From Bordetella trematum (GTDB lineage: Bacteria; Pseudomonadota; Gammaproteobacteria; Burkholderiales; Burkholderiaceae_B): a DNA stretch of 64,000 bases. The position numbers were made by a program, and so were the translations under genes. This document shows positions 17,761 to 27,398 of the stretch, piece by piece. The stretch's first letter is position 1. Each line of letters begins with the position of its first letter. The stretch is taken from contig NZ_FKBR01000019.1 in NCBI RefSeq assembly GCF_900078335.1, positions 227,655-291,654 of the forward strand, read 5' to 3'. The notes beneath the pieces were generated by a model. That model was given only the letters and a program-made list of their open reading frames with translations. It was not told the DNA's origin and made no database searches.

Positions 17761-19005
17761 ATGTTCCGCTTCTTCAAGAAAAAAACCCCTGCGCCCGCCG
17801 CGCCGGCTACGCCGGCCCCGCCGCCGCAGGAAGAAACCATCGCGAGCCCGGCGCCGACGCCCGAGGCCGCGCCTGCGGCTGCGCCTGTTGCGGCGCCCGA
17901 GGCCCCGGCCGCTCAGCCGCCGTCCACGCCGCCGCCTGCCCCGGTCCCGGAGCCTGCCCCGGTCCCGGCGCCTTCGCCCGTAGCGCCGCCTTCGCCGGTA
18001 CCGGCGCCCGCGGCGGCGCCGACCGCGCCCGTGACGCCTGCCGCCGCAGCCGCCGAGCCGGCGGCGGAGCCGCAAGCGGCGGCCGCACCCAAGAAAGCCT
18101 CCTGGCTCAGCCGCCTCAAGCAGGGGCTGGCTCGTACCGGCCAGAGCATCGGCAGCATCTTCGTCGGCGTCAAGGTCGACGAGAATCTGTTCGAGGAGCT
18201 GGAGTCGGCCCTCATCATGGCCGACGCGGGCATCGAGGCCACCGAAAGTCTGCTGACCGCTTTGCGCGCACGCGTCAAGAAAGAACGCATCGAGGATGCC
18301 GCCCAGGTCAAGGTGGCCTTGCGCCAGCTGCTGGCCGAGCATCTCAAACCGCTTGAGCGCCGCTTCGAGCTGGGCCGCGCCCAACCGCTGGTGGTCATGA
18401 TTGCGGGCGTGAACGGCGCCGGCAAGACGACTTCCATCGGCAAGCTGGCGCATACCTTCCAGCGCCAGGGCGCCAGCGTGCTGCTGGCCGCGGGCGATAC
18501 CTTCCGCGCGGCGGCGCGCGAGCAGCTGATCGAGTGGGGCAGCCGCAACAATGTCACCGTCATTGCCCAGGAGGGCGGCGACCCGGCCGCTGTCGCCTTT
18601 GACGCGGTCAACGCCGGCAGGGCGCGTGAGGCGGGCGTGGTCATGGTGGACACGGCCGGCCGCCTGCCTACCCAGCTGCACCTGATGGAAGAGCTCAAGA
18701 AGATCCGCCGCGTGATCGGCAAGGCCGACGCCAAGGCGCCGCACGAGGTGCTGCTGGTGGTCGATGGCAACACCGGCCAGAACGCCCTGGCCCAGATCCG
18801 CGCCTTCGACGCCGCGATCCAGCTCACCGGGCTGGTGGTGACCAAGCTCGATGGCACCGCCAAGGGTGGCACGCTGGCGGCCGTCGCCGCGGGCAGCCAG
18901 GGGGTGCGGCCCATCCCGGTCTACTGGATCGGCGTGGGCGAGGGCCTGGAAGACCTGCAGCCCTTTGTCGCCGAAGAGTTCGCCGCCGCGCTGCTGTCCG
19001 ACTGA
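17761..19005 (+). CDS. ftsY: Signal recognition particle receptor FtsY
   Basis: 414 residues. Residues ~10-110 are a Pro/Ala-rich acidic/basic linker after 'MFRFFKKK', replacing the acidic A domain of E. coli FtsY. The NG domain follows: 'SWLSRLKQGLARTGQSI', P-loop 'GVNGAGKTTSIGKLA', 'DTFRAAAREQL', 'DTAGRLPTQ', 'TKLDGTAKGG' and 'IGVGEGLEDLQPF'. This GTPase docks ribosome-SRP complexes at the inner membrane. A strong terminator follows. The low-complexity N-terminus also creates a long meaningless open frame on the other strand. Confidence 0.96.
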   Translation: MFRFFKKKTPAPAAPATPAPPPQEETIASPAPTPEAAPAAAPVAAPEAPAAQPPSTPPPAPVPEPAPVPAPSPVAPPSPVPAPAAAPTAPVTPAAAAAEPAAEPQAAAAPKKASWLSRLKQGLARTGQSIGSIFVGVKVDENLFEELESALIMADAGIEATESLLTALRARVKKERIEDAAQVKVALRQLLAEHLKPLERRFELGRAQPLVVMIAGVNGAGKTTSIGKLAHTFQRQGASVLLAAGDTFRAAAREQLIEWGSRNNVTVIAQEGGDPAAVAFDAVNAGRAREAGVVMVDTAGRLPTQLHLMEELKKIRRVIGKADAKAPHEVLLVVDGNTGQNALAQIRAFDAAIQLTGLVVTKLDGTAKGGTLAAVAAGSQGVRPIPVYWIGVGEGLEDLQPFVAEEFAAALLSD

Positions 19006-19032
19006 CCCTGCGCCCCGGGCCGATCTCCCGAC

Positions 19033-19066
19033 AAGCCGCCCCGTGCCTGCACGCGGCGGCTTTTTT
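19033..19066 (+). terminator. Rho-independent terminator of ftsY
   Basis: AAGCCGCC (19033-19040) pairs with GGCGGCTT (19055-19062); an inner CGTGC/GCACG extends the stem; T run to 19066. Confidence 0.9.
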
Positions 19067-19266
19067 GCGCCCCGCACCGGCCGGCGCATGATGTGCTGCG
19101 GGCCCGTCTGCGGGCGCTGCCTGCGAGGGCGGGCCTACGCGCCGACTTCCCTTACAGGCAAGGCCGGTGCGCGCACTGGCAAGCCCGGCGCGCACGCCGG
19201 CCCCTAACATTGGCCGCTACTTGTTCCATAGGTCCGCCATGCCGGGCCGTACTGCCCGAGCCCGCC

Positions 19267-19893
19267 ATGATCACGCTCTACGACCACCCCCGTTCCGGCA
19301 ATTGCTACAAGGTGCGCCTGTTCCTGTCGCTGATCGGGCAGCCCTGTCGGCGCGAGTTCATCGATGTGCTGGCGCGCAAGAACCAGACCGAGGAGTTCGA
19401 GCGCGTCAGTGCGTTCCGGCAGGTACCGGCCATCGAGGAGGATGGCCTGGCCATCTGGGACAGCCACGCCATTCTGCTTTATCTGGCGCAGAAGTACGCG
19501 CCGCAGTGGCTGGCGCCGCTGGCCGACTGCGGGCAGATGTATGCCTGGATTTCCGTCTCGACCAATGAAATCGCCAACAGCCTGCAGCCGCTGCGCCTGA
19601 CCCGGGTGGTCAGCAACGCCGAGGCCGCCCATCACCTGGGCGTGAGCGAGGCGCTGCTGGACCTGGAGGGGTTGCAGCGCCGCACGGCGCGTGTGCTCGG
19701 CCTGATGGAAAGGCGCCTGACCGGCCGGGACTGGCTGGCCGGCGGCCCGACGGTGGCCGATATCGATTGCTATGGCTACCTTTCGCTGGCCGAGGAGGCC
19801 GGCATCGACATGGCCGCCTATCCGGCGCTGGCGGCCTGGCGCCGGCGTATCGAGCAGTTGCCCGGTTACGTCCCGCCGGGGCAGGACGCCTGA
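19267..19893 (+). CDS. Glutathione S-transferase family protein
   Basis: 208 residues from ATG 19267. N-terminal thioredoxin-like domain: 'LYDHPRSGNCYKVRLFLSL' carries the Ser/Asn region of the active site, 'RQVPAIEEDGLAIWDSHAIL' the cis-Pro and the glutathione-binding Asp-Ser. All-helical C-terminal domain with 'GGPTVADIDCYGYL', the capping motif. A cytosolic glutathione-dependent enzyme; the substrate cannot be deduced. It precedes an MFS gene by 45 bases on the same strand and may be co-transcribed. Confidence 0.88.
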   Translation: MITLYDHPRSGNCYKVRLFLSLIGQPCRREFIDVLARKNQTEEFERVSAFRQVPAIEEDGLAIWDSHAILLYLAQKYAPQWLAPLADCGQMYAWISVSTNEIANSLQPLRLTRVVSNAEAAHHLGVSEALLDLEGLQRRTARVLGLMERRLTGRDWLAGGPTVADIDCYGYLSLAEEAGIDMAAYPALAAWRRRIEQLPGYVPPGQDA

Positions 19894-19938
19894 AGCCGGG
19901 CCATTCATACCTATAAAAAATCACTTCGAGGAGACAGC

Positions 19939-21252
19939 ATGGACGCCGTCCATTCATCGGGGGCCGCTGCTGCCCCAGGCAAAAAGCCCAATCTGTTGCG
20001 CGTGTCGGTGGCCACGGTCGTGGGTACGGCCGTGGAGGCCTTTGATTTCCTGGCGTATGGCACTGCCGCCGCGCTGGTGTTCAACAAACTGTTCTTTCCC
20101 CAGTTCGATCCGTTGACGGGAACGCTGGCGGCCTTTGCCGCCTTTGCCAGCGGCATGCTGGCGCGCCCCGTCGGCGGCATCCTGTTCGGCCATTTCGGCG
20201 ACCGGGTCGGGCGCAAGTCCATGCTGACCTTCAGCCTGCTGATGATGGGCATCTGTACGGTGCTCATCGGTCTGTTGCCCACTTATGAGCAGATCGGCGT
20301 CTGGGCCCCCATCCTGCTGGTGGCATTGCGCATCGGCCAGGGCCTGTCTTTCGGCGGCGAGATGGGCGGCGCCATGCTGATGGCCGTCGAGCATGCGCCG
20401 CCGCGCTGGAAGGCGCTGTTCGGCAGCCTGCCGCTGGTGGGGGCGCCGCTGGGCATCCTGATGTCGGTGGGCGCCTTTGCACTGGTGACACGCCTGCCGG
20501 AAGAAGACTTCCTGTCCTGGGGGTGGCGCCTGCCCTTCCTGGCCAGTGCGGTGCTCATCGTGGTGGGCGTGCTGATCCGCCGGGGTATCGACGAGTCGCC
20601 GGACTTTGCGCGCGTCAAGGCCGAACGCACCCAGGTCAAGCTGCCCATCGTCGAGCTGTTGCGCCGCCATGGCCGCGCGTTGCTGCTGTGCATCGGCTGC
20701 AAGCTGGCCGAAGTGACGTTGATCTACACCTTCCTGGTGTTCTCGGTGTCGTATGCCGTCTCCAATCTCGGGTTCAGCCGCAGCGACGCCTTGCATGCAC
20801 TGTTGTACGGCGCAGCCGTGCTGACCTTCACGATCCCCCTGTTCGGCCTGCTGGGCGATCGTTACGGGGCGCGACGAGTCTGCGGCTGGGGCGGAATACT
20901 GCTGGCCGTGATGGCCATCCCCATTTTCATGGCGGTCGGCAGCGGTTCGCTCATGGCCTACGGGATTGCGGTCTTCATCGCGATGGCGTTGAACTACGCA
21001 ATGATGATCGCGCCGCAGTCCAGCCTCTATGCCGCCCAGTTTCCGCCCGAGCTGCGTTACTCGGGCCTGTCGATCGGCGTGCAGTTTTCGGCGGCCATCG
21101 GCGGCGGCCTGGCGCCCATGGTGTCGGCCATGCTGGTAGCGCGCTTTGACAGCATCGTGCCGGTGGGCGCCTATCTGGCGGTGCTGGGCCTGATCGCCGG
21201 CACGTCGGCTTTCCTGATGCGGCCGGCCGGGCAGGAGCGCCGCGCCGCCTGA
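19939..21252 (+). CDS. MFS transporter of the metabolite:H+ symporter (MHS) family
   Basis: 437 residues with 12 hydrophobic segments. The MFS loop-2/3 motif 'GHFGDRVGRKSML' and the MHS-type opening 'VATVVGTAVEAFDFLAYGTA' (acidic residue in helix 1, as in ShiA/ProP/KgtP) are present, as are 'RIGQGLSFGGEMGGAML' and 'RGIDESPDF'. GAGGAGA precedes the ATG. Substrates of the family are small organic acids, betaines or shikimate; no closer assignment is possible. It ends in a bidirectional terminator shared with the convergent AraC gene. Confidence 0.88.
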   Translation: MDAVHSSGAAAAPGKKPNLLRVSVATVVGTAVEAFDFLAYGTAAALVFNKLFFPQFDPLTGTLAAFAAFASGMLARPVGGILFGHFGDRVGRKSMLTFSLLMMGICTVLIGLLPTYEQIGVWAPILLVALRIGQGLSFGGEMGGAMLMAVEHAPPRWKALFGSLPLVGAPLGILMSVGAFALVTRLPEEDFLSWGWRLPFLASAVLIVVGVLIRRGIDESPDFARVKAERTQVKLPIVELLRRHGRALLLCIGCKLAEVTLIYTFLVFSVSYAVSNLGFSRSDALHALLYGAAVLTFTIPLFGLLGDRYGARRVCGWGGILLAVMAIPIFMAVGSGSLMAYGIAVFIAMALNYAMMIAPQSSLYAAQFPPELRYSGLSIGVQFSAAIGGGLAPMVSAMLVARFDSIVPVGAYLAVLGLIAGTSAFLMRPAGQERRAA

Positions 21253-21253
21253 G

Positions 21254-21289
21254 GCCTGCGGCCGGCCTCTCAGGAGGCCGGCCGCAGGC
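21254..21289. terminator. Bidirectional terminator with a perfect 16-bp stem
   Basis: GCCTGCGGCCGGCCTC (21254-21269), TCAG loop, GAGGCCGGCCGCAGGC (21274-21289), then TTT on the plus strand. It begins two bases after the MFS stop. Its loop and right arm encode the stop and last codons of the convergent AraC gene. Confidence 0.8.
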
Positions 21290-22271
21290 TTTCGCGATAC
21301 TGGCTTGGCGGGCTGCCGAAGCGCTGCTGGAAGCGGCGGCTGAAATGGCTCGCATCCTGAAAGCCGCAGGACAGCGCAATATCCTTGACCGGCAGATGTT
21401 GTTTGCGAGGATCTTCCAGCGCCGCCCGCGCCAGTTGCAGGCGGCGTTCGCGCACATACTGGTTGTATTGCGTGCCCTGCATCTGAAACAGCCGGTGCAC
21501 CCAGCGGCTGGAGACCCGCAGGGCCCGGGCGACAGCGGCCACCGACAGGTCGGCATCGGTGATATGGGCGTCCAGATAGCCGGTCAGGGCCTGCCAACTC
21601 TCGGCCGGGCCGCGTTGCGGTCCGGGTATCTGTTCCAGCGCCTGGCTGGTGTAGATGGCCGCCAGCAGGGAAATCAGAGCCTGTTCGGCAAACATGCCCG
21701 AGGCCGGGCTGCTCTCGTCCTGGTCGAAGAACACATGCGCCAGACAGCGGTGCGCGGTGCGCACCATGGGCAGCGCGGCGCTAGCACGCTGGGCGGTGAA
21801 CTGCGAGCTGTCGTGCAAGTGCATGCCCAGCAGGCGCAGCAGCGAGCCCTTGATCACCACCAGGTGAGAGTCGGTCAGCATGCGCACTTCCGAGGGCAGG
21901 GCCGTAGTGCGAAAGATGATGTCGCCGGTCTCGACCGGCAGGCTGGCGCCGTTCTGGCTGATCACGCCATGTCCGGCGATCACGAAGCTGGCGAGAAATT
22001 CGGCCTGCAGGGCGTCGGCGGCATGTTCGGCCCGGTGGTGCACCGCGATCGGGGTGGACTCCAGGTTGACCGCCAGGCCGCCGGCGCGCAACCGGCATGC
22101 CTGCAGCCGCAGGCGCGGTTGCGCCGTCAGCGCCCGGAAATCGCCCGGCAGCACCAGCTTGTCGAGCTGGGCCTGGTAGCCGGAGAGTTCGGTTTCATAG
22201 AAGGGGCGAAAGCGCGGCGCGAAGTTCAGGTCCGGTTCTGCCGGACCGGGCGCGGGGGCGGAAGCGTGCAT
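21270..22271 (-). CDS. AraC-family transcriptional regulator
   Basis: 333 residues from ATG 22271, chosen because GAGGG lies eight bases upstream. N-terminal ~200 residues resemble the AraC-binding-like/cupin sensor domain of the AraC_binding_2 type. The C-terminal ~100 residues hold both helix-turn-helix units: 'LSVAAVARALRVSSRWVHRLF' and 'LPVKDIALSCGFQDASHFSRRF'. Divergent from the class II aldolase-like gene at 22444 with a 172-base shared control region, so that gene is the probable target. The coding end lies inside a terminator stem. Confidence 0.88.
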   Translation of the reverse strand: MHASAPAPGPAEPDLNFAPRFRPFYETELSGYQAQLDKLVLPGDFRALTAQPRLRLQACRLRAGGLAVNLESTPIAVHHRAEHAADALQAEFLASFVIAGHGVISQNGASLPVETGDIIFRTTALPSEVRMLTDSHLVVIKGSLLRLLGMHLHDSSQFTAQRASAALPMVRTAHRCLAHVFFDQDESSPASGMFAEQALISLLAAIYTSQALEQIPGPQRGPAESWQALTGYLDAHITDADLSVAAVARALRVSSRWVHRLFQMQGTQYNQYVRERRLQLARAALEDPRKQHLPVKDIALSCGFQDASHFSRRFQQRFGSPPSQYRESLRPAS

Positions 22272-22443
22272 CACGAAAACCCTCAGACTTGCAAGGGCGG
22301 GCAGGCTGCCCGCCCGGCCATTGTATCGGGCCGCCGCCACCGCGCCGGGAGGTGGCAGGCATGGACAAGCGCAGTGCGCCTGCGGTCAAGCGCCGGGTGC
22401 GCGTGGCGCGGTGTAATCGCAGCTGAACCCCAATCAGGAGGCC

Positions 22444-23211
22444 ATGGTGGACGACAAGCAGATGCAATCGGACGCGTTTTTCAAACGTTCGGCCAACAAA
22501 CTGGATTTCGGCAACTGGACCATTCGCGAGAAGATCGCGCTCAGCTGTCGCATCCTGGCCAGCGAGGGGCATTCGGAGACCCTGGCCGGCCAGATCACTG
22601 TGCGCAACGACGATGGCAGCTATTACACCACCGCACTGGCGCAGGCCTTTGATGAGATCCGCCCCGAGGCCCTGATTCGCATCAATGAAGACATGGAGGT
22701 GCTGGAAGGCGAGGGCACGCCCAATCCGGCGGTTCGCTTTCATTTCTGGGTCTATCGTCATCGCCCCGAGGTGCGTTGCATCATCCACACCCACCCGCCG
22801 CACGTCTCGACGCTGGCCATGACCGGCCGTCCGCTGGTGGTGTCGCACATGGACGCCACGCCGTTTCACAATGACTGCGCTCACCTGAAAGAGTGGCCGG
22901 GCCTGCCCATCGCCGACCAGGAAGGCGAGATCATCTCGGGGGCTCTGGGTGACAAACGCTGCATTCTGCTGGCCAATCACGGTTTCCTGGCCGCGACCGC
23001 CTCGGTCGAAGAGTCCCTGTACCTGTCGGTGCTGATCGAGCGCGCGGCGCGCAACCAGTTGATGGCTGCGGCCGCGTATGGCGAAGTCAAGCCGGTCAAT
23101 GATGCGCTGGCTGCGGAGTCGCATGACTTCCTGCTCAAGCCCAGCATCGTGCGGGCCAGCTTCGCCATGTTTGCGCGCCGTGTCGAGCGCGACCGCCCGC
23201 TGCCCGCTTAA
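22444..23211 (+). CDS. Class II aldolase/adducin-family protein
   Basis: 255 residues; AGGAGG immediately before ATG 22444. Zinc-site motifs: 'IIHTHPPHVSTLA' gives the two His ligands and 'LLANHGFLA' the third. 'SEGHSETLAGQITVR' is the phosphate/Gly-rich loop region. Family members are fuculose/ribulose-phosphate aldolases, epimerases or decarboxylating relatives; this one is of the larger ketonate-type group and its substrate is not evident. Cytosolic. The stop codon is shared, on opposite strands, with the CYTH-CHAD gene (TTAA). Confidence 0.82.
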   Translation: MVDDKQMQSDAFFKRSANKLDFGNWTIREKIALSCRILASEGHSETLAGQITVRNDDGSYYTTALAQAFDEIRPEALIRINEDMEVLEGEGTPNPAVRFHFWVYRHRPEVRCIIHTHPPHVSTLAMTGRPLVVSHMDATPFHNDCAHLKEWPGLPIADQEGEIISGALGDKRCILLANHGFLAATASVEESLYLSVLIERAARNQLMAAAAYGEVKPVNDALAAESHDFLLKPSIVRASFAMFARRVERDRPLPA

Positions 23212-24785
23212 GCGCGCCACAACCCCCGGTAGCGCGCCAGCTTGTCGAAGGCGGGCTGGGCGCGCGCCACCGGCGCCTGCAGGCGCGCGGCGATCCAGCC
23301 CAGTGCGAACCAGGCCTGGGGGTGTCGTTCGGTCAGGGCGCGATAGTGCTCGGCAGCCACCGCCAGATCGTTGATCTGGCCCAGCAGGTCCTGCAGCAGG
23401 GCCAGTTGCTTGCGGTAGCCGCGCAGCCGCGCGCGCGGCAGCAGGCTGTCAGCGAAACTCAGGCCATAGCGCAGCCGCTTGGCGCGCTTGCGCAGCTCGT
23501 GGCGGGCCGGCAGGTCCAGCTCGCCGAAGCGGCGTCCGTCTTCGATTACCTGACGATGCCATCGGCGCAGGCGGCGCAGCAGGAAGGGGCGCAAGGACGG
23601 GCGGGGCGGCGCGGCATCGAGCGGGATGATGGCCGGGGTCTGGGCATCGCCTGCCGGCAGCGTCAGCTGCGGCGCGGGAGCCGGGCGCACCTCCAGGCTC
23701 CAGGCATAAAGGGCCAGCAGCCAGGCTTGCAAGGCTGCGCTACGGCAAAGCGCGGCGGCGTCCACCGGCTCGCCGGCCGGTTCCTGCGCGATCGCGGGCA
23801 TGCCGGCGCGAGCCAGCTCGGGGGCGATGCCGTCGGCCATCACGTCGCGGTCGCGGCTGGCTCCCAAGGCGGCGAAGTAGGTGCGCATGCCGTCGACCAG
23901 TTCGGGGGCGGGCGCTTCGATGGCGCCGTCGAACAGCCGCCATGCGGTGCGCAGGCGACGCATGCCGACCCGCATCTGGTGCACGTGCTCAGGGGTGCCG
24001 GCCGGATAGACGCCCGCGGTGTCCACCTCGGCCAGGACGGCAGCATTGCGGATGATCTGTTCCAGGCATTCGCCGGCGATGTGCGTCATGGCCTGGGCCG
24101 GGCTCATGGTGTCTTGCAAGGGCGTTGCCGCCGCCATGCGGGGCGCCCAGAAGCGCGCCACGCGCGATTGCGCATCTTTCTGGTCGCGTGTCGCCGACAA
24201 CTCGGCGGCCAGCAGCGCCAGTTGATCGCCGCGCTCGGCCTTGCTGCGCACGTCCAGCACCAGGGCGTGGCGTTGCTGCCAATCCTGGCCGATGACGAAA
24301 ATCGTTTCGGGCCGGCCATGCAGCAGTTCGAATTCGATCTCACAAACCGGCAGCTCCAGGCCTGCGGCGCGCAGCACCCCGCGGTCCAGCGCCGCCTCGA
24401 CCGTGCCGCCCGGCACGCTCAGCTCGCAGCGCAGGCGCTGCACATCGGTTTCGTAATACACGCCCAGGGGGCCGCGGATGCGCGCCAGGGCGTCGCCCAC
24501 CTCGCTGCCTGCATAGACCGACAGATCCAGCACCGGCCCGGGGCGCGGGTGGTTCAGTTCGATGCGGCTGATGGCGTTGGCGCCCGGCATCTTGACGGTC
24601 TGCACCCAGTCCTCGCCCTCCTGGCGCAGCCGCAGGGCAATGCGGGCCTGCACCAGTTCACGCTGGGGGGTGTCGAAGTACATGGCGCGCAGGGCCAGAC
24701 CTGCCGCCTGATGGCGGCCCAGCTCCTCGGCGACCGCGTCGGCCGAGGCGGCCGGGACGTGCAGCTTCAATTCTTGTTCTGACAT
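23208..24785 (-). CDS. CYTH and CHAD domain protein (inorganic triphosphatase-like)
   Basis: 525 residues from ATG 24785. The N-terminal CYTH domain (to ~210) starts with the diagnostic ExExK motif 'EQELK', followed by 'MYFDTPQRELVQARIALRLRQ' and a conserved acidic tail 'EIEFELLHG'. The C-terminal CHAD domain (~235-520) is an all-helical His/Arg-rich region: 'VHQMRVGMRRLRTAWRLF' and 'LRKRAKRLRYGLSF'. CYTH domains hydrolyse triphosphates with metal; CHAD binds polyphosphate. The fusion is common (E. coli YgiF). It is convergent with the aldolase gene, with overlapping stop codons. Confidence 0.88.
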   Translation of the reverse strand: MSEQELKLHVPAASADAVAEELGRHQAAGLALRAMYFDTPQRELVQARIALRLRQEGEDWVQTVKMPGANAISRIELNHPRPGPVLDLSVYAGSEVGDALARIRGPLGVYYETDVQRLRCELSVPGGTVEAALDRGVLRAAGLELPVCEIEFELLHGRPETIFVIGQDWQQRHALVLDVRSKAERGDQLALLAAELSATRDQKDAQSRVARFWAPRMAAATPLQDTMSPAQAMTHIAGECLEQIIRNAAVLAEVDTAGVYPAGTPEHVHQMRVGMRRLRTAWRLFDGAIEAPAPELVDGMRTYFAALGASRDRDVMADGIAPELARAGMPAIAQEPAGEPVDAAALCRSAALQAWLLALYAWSLEVRPAPAPQLTLPAGDAQTPAIIPLDAAPPRPSLRPFLLRRLRRWHRQVIEDGRRFGELDLPARHELRKRAKRLRYGLSFADSLLPRARLRGYRKQLALLQDLLGQINDLAVAAEHYRALTERHPQAWFALGWIAARLQAPVARAQPAFDKLARYRGLWRA

Positions 24786-24891
24786 GACGGCAGGGCCCAC
24801 AAAAAAGGACGATCGTACTCAGGGGAGCCGCCATTATTGATGACTTGTCGTAATCTTGAAATGCCCGCGTCCACGGGGGCGGACGACAACA

Positions 24892-24923
24892 ATGCAACAG
24901 GCGCCCGAAGGCGCCTGTTGCAT
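24892..24923 (-). terminator. Terminator-like hairpin at the end of the phosphonate transporter operon
   Basis: Perfect 14-bp stem with, on the minus strand, a TTCG tetraloop (complement of 24906-24909). It lies 27 bases beyond the last permease stop. The T run is poor (TGTTG), so termination may rely partly on stem stability. Confidence 0.6.
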
Positions 24924-24949
24924 CAGCCAGCCAGAGGCGGGAAACCCGC

Positions 24950-25765
24950 TCAGAGGATGCGCTTGCGGGCTTGCGTGATGATGACCTCGGCCAGGATCAC
25001 GACCGCGAAGATCGACGCCAGCACCAGCGCCACCCGGTCCCATTGGAACAGGTTCAGGGCCGTATCCAGCGCCATGCCGATACCGCCGGCGCCCACCAGG
25101 CCCAGCACCGCGGATTCGCGCACGTTGATGTCCCAGCGCAGCAGCACGATGGACCAGAACGCCGGCCGGATCTGGGGCCAGTAGCCGTACCAGAGCACCG
25201 CGCCCTTGCGTGCGCCGGTGGCCGTCAGGGCTTCGATCGGGCCGCGATGGGCCTGTTCGATCGCCTCGCCGACCAGCTTGCCGACAAAACCGATGGAGCG
25301 AAAGGCGATGGCCAGCGTGCCGGCCAGGGGGCCGGGCCCGAAGATCGCGATGAACAGCAGCGCCCACACCAGCGAGTTGACCGAGCGGCTGGACACCAGG
25401 ATCAGTCGCGCCAGCTGGTTGAGCAGCCGGCTGGGGGTGAGGTTGTTGGCGGCCAGCAGGCCCACCGGCACCGCGAGCACCACCGACAGCATGGTGCCCA
25501 GGGTGGCGATGTGCAGCGTCTCGATCAGCGCGTCGTTGACGCCTTCGCCGTAGTAGCCCCAGTCGATCGGCCACATGCGTTGCAGCAGGTCGGCCATCTG
25601 TTCCGGCGCATCGTAGAGAAACTCCGGGATGACCTCGACGCTGCGCACGGCCTGCACCACTGCGGCCACGCCCAGCAGATAGAGCGCAAAGCGCAGCAGC
25701 CGCTGGCCCATGGTGTAGCGTTGCCAGTGGCTGCGGTCCAGGGAAGAGGAAGCCATGGTGGTCAT
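24950..25765 (-). CDS. phnE: Phosphonate-type ABC transporter permease (second PhnE)
   Basis: 271 residues with about six membrane segments. The cytoplasmic coupling motif is 'EALTATGARKGAVLWYGYWPQI'; 'FRSIGFVGKLVGEAIEQ' and 'LGLVGAGGIGMAL' are PhnE signatures. It overlaps the first permease gene by four bases (ATGA) and pairs with it to form the membrane channel. Last gene of a phnD-phnC-phnE-phnE operon. Phosphonate, phosphite or a phosphate ester is possible. Confidence 0.88.
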   Translation of the reverse strand: MTTMASSSLDRSHWQRYTMGQRLLRFALYLLGVAAVVQAVRSVEVIPEFLYDAPEQMADLLQRMWPIDWGYYGEGVNDALIETLHIATLGTMLSVVLAVPVGLLAANNLTPSRLLNQLARLILVSSRSVNSLVWALLFIAIFGPGPLAGTLAIAFRSIGFVGKLVGEAIEQAHRGPIEALTATGARKGAVLWYGYWPQIRPAFWSIVLLRWDINVRESAVLGLVGAGGIGMALDTALNLFQWDRVALVLASIFAVVILAEVIITQARKRIL

Positions 25766-26625
25766 TGTTTGGCTCCCGAGTTGCCCAGCCCGCGCGCGGC
25801 GTTAAAGCGTTTCTGCAGCACGCGGTCGAAGCTCCAGCCGTCCAGGAAGATGGCCCGCACCATGCCGGCCAGCAGTTCGCCCAGCATGATGATGGCGATC
25901 AGCGTGATCAGGATGGCAGACACGAAGTCGTAGTCAAAGCGCTGGAAGGCCGAGAACAGCGTGCCGCCGATACCGCCGGCGCCCACGATGCCGACCATGG
26001 TCGAATTGCGCAGGTTGGAGTCGAACTGGTAGGTGGAGAAGCCCACGAAGCGGGCGAACACCTGCGGCAGCACGCCGAAGATGATCACGTTGCCGAACGA
26101 GGCGCCGGTGGCGCGCACGGCTTCGACCTGCTTGAGCGAGATTTCCTCGATGGACTCGGTAAACAGCTTGCCGATGAAGCCGACCGATGCCACCGTCAGG
26201 GCCAGAATGCCGGCCAGGGCGCCAAAGCCCACCGCCTTGACGAACAGGATGGCCACGATCACCGGGTGCAGCGAACGGCAAAGGGCCACCACGGCGCGCG
26301 CGGGCCAGGAGATCCACGCCGGCATCATGTTGCGCGCGCCCATCAGGCCGATGGGCAGCGACAGCACGATGCCCAGCAGGGAGGCCAGCACGGCGATCTC
26401 AAGACTCTCGGCGATGCCTTTCCAGAGCGTATCCGGCTTCTGGAAGCTGGGCGGGAACATGCGCGCCAGGAAGGTCGAGGCGTGCCCCATGCCGTCGCTG
26501 ATGCGGTTCCAGTTGAAGTCCAGCTGGGAGGCGGCATAGACCGCGTAGACCACCAGCAGCAGGGCGAACGCGCGGCTTTGCCAAGACAGGGCGAATGGGC
26601 GCCGTCCGCGGTTCACTGCAGCCAC
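25762..26625 (-). CDS. phnE: Phosphonate-type ABC transporter permease (first PhnE)
   Basis: 287 residues, about six membrane segments, coupling motif '[22 protein letters not shown]', and the same '[15 protein letters not shown]' and '[13 protein letters not shown]' signatures as its neighbour. Its first 13 bases lie inside the end of phnC, so translation is coupled. Two different permease subunits point to a heterodimeric channel. Confidence 0.88.
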   Translation of the reverse strand: MAAVNRGRRPFALSWQSRAFALLLVVYAVYAASQLDFNWNRISDGMGHASTFLARMFPPSFQKPDTLWKGIAESLEIAVLASLLGIVLSLPIGLMGARNMMPAWISWPARAVVALCRSLHPVIVAILFVKAVGFGALAGILALTVASVGFIGKLFTESIEEISLKQVEAVRATGASFGNVIIFGVLPQVFARFVGFSTYQFDSNLRNSTMVGIVGAGGIGGTLFSAFQRFDYDFVSAILITLIAIIMLGELLAGMVRAIFLDGWSFDRVLQKRFNAARGLGNSGAKQ

Positions 26626-27383
26626 GACTCGCCTCCGTAGATGGCTTTGAGCTTGTCGGCATGCAGGCCTTCGCCATTGCCGTCATAGACGACGTGCCCG
26701 CCGGACATGCCGATGATGCGGGTGGCGTAGCGGCGGGCGAGCTCGACGTCGTGGATGTTGACCAGCACCGGGATGCCGTTGGCGTTGCCCTGTTCGGTCA
26801 GCAGTTCCATGATCTCCACCGAGGTCTTGGGGTCCAGCGAGGAGGTCGGTTCGTCGGCCAGCAGCAGTTGCGGGCGCTGCATCAGCGCGCGGGCAATGCC
26901 CACGCGCTGGCGCTGGCCGCCGGACAGCGCATCGGCGCGCTGGTCGGCAAAGCCGGCCAGCCCGACGGTGTCGAGCAAGGCGTAGGCGCGTTCGATGTCC
27001 GCCGGCTCGAAGCGGCGCATCCAGGCATTGAACACCGAGGTGTAGCCCAGGCGGCCGGTGAGCAGGTTTTCCATCACCGTCAGGCGTTCGACCAGGTTGT
27101 ATTCCTGGAACACCATGCCGATGCGCCGGCGCGCATGCCGCAGCGCCGTGCCGCGCACGCGCGCCAGGTCCACGGAGGCGCCGTCGGCGTTGAGCACGAT
27201 TTCGCCACGGGTCGGTTCGATCAGGCGGTTAACGCAGCGCAGCAGCGTGCTTTTGCCCGTGCCCGACGGCCCGATGATGGCCGTCAGGCCCTGGCCGGCC
27301 ACTTCGAGATCGATGCCCTTGAGCACCGGCTGGCCGGCCCGGTACTCCTTGACCAGGCCGGAAATACGTAAAGACGTTGTCAT
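26613..27383 (-). CDS. phnC: Phosphonate-type ABC transporter ATP-binding protein
   Basis: 256 residues with all ABC ATPase motifs: Walker A '[12 protein letters not shown]', Q-loop '[13 protein letters not shown]', signature '[15 protein letters not shown]', Walker B '[12 protein letters not shown]' and switch His in 'NIHDVELA'. The Q-loop and '[16 protein letters not shown]'-type region are PhnC-like. Powers uptake with the two PhnE permeases. Lies 15 bases after phnD. Confidence 0.92.
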   Translation of the reverse strand: MTTSLRISGLVKEYRAGQPVLKGIDLEVAGQGLTAIIGPSGTGKSTLLRCVNRLIEPTRGEIVLNADGASVDLARVRGTALRHARRRIGMVFQEYNLVERLTVMENLLTGRLGYTSVFNAWMRRFEPADIERAYALLDTVGLAGFADQRADALSGGQRQRVGIARALMQRPQLLLADEPTSSLDPKTSVEIMELLTEQGNANGIPVLVNIHDVELARRYATRIIGMSGGHVVYDGNGEGLHADKLKAIYGGESWLQ

Positions 27384-27398
27384 AGTGAGGATTGCTGC

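Noticed and set aside
17068..19089. A 673-codon minus-strand frame running through ftsY into rsmD
   Set aside because: The first two thirds are Arg/Gly repeats mirroring the Pro/Ala linker of FtsY; only the last 206 codons are RsmD, with a well-placed TTG start.
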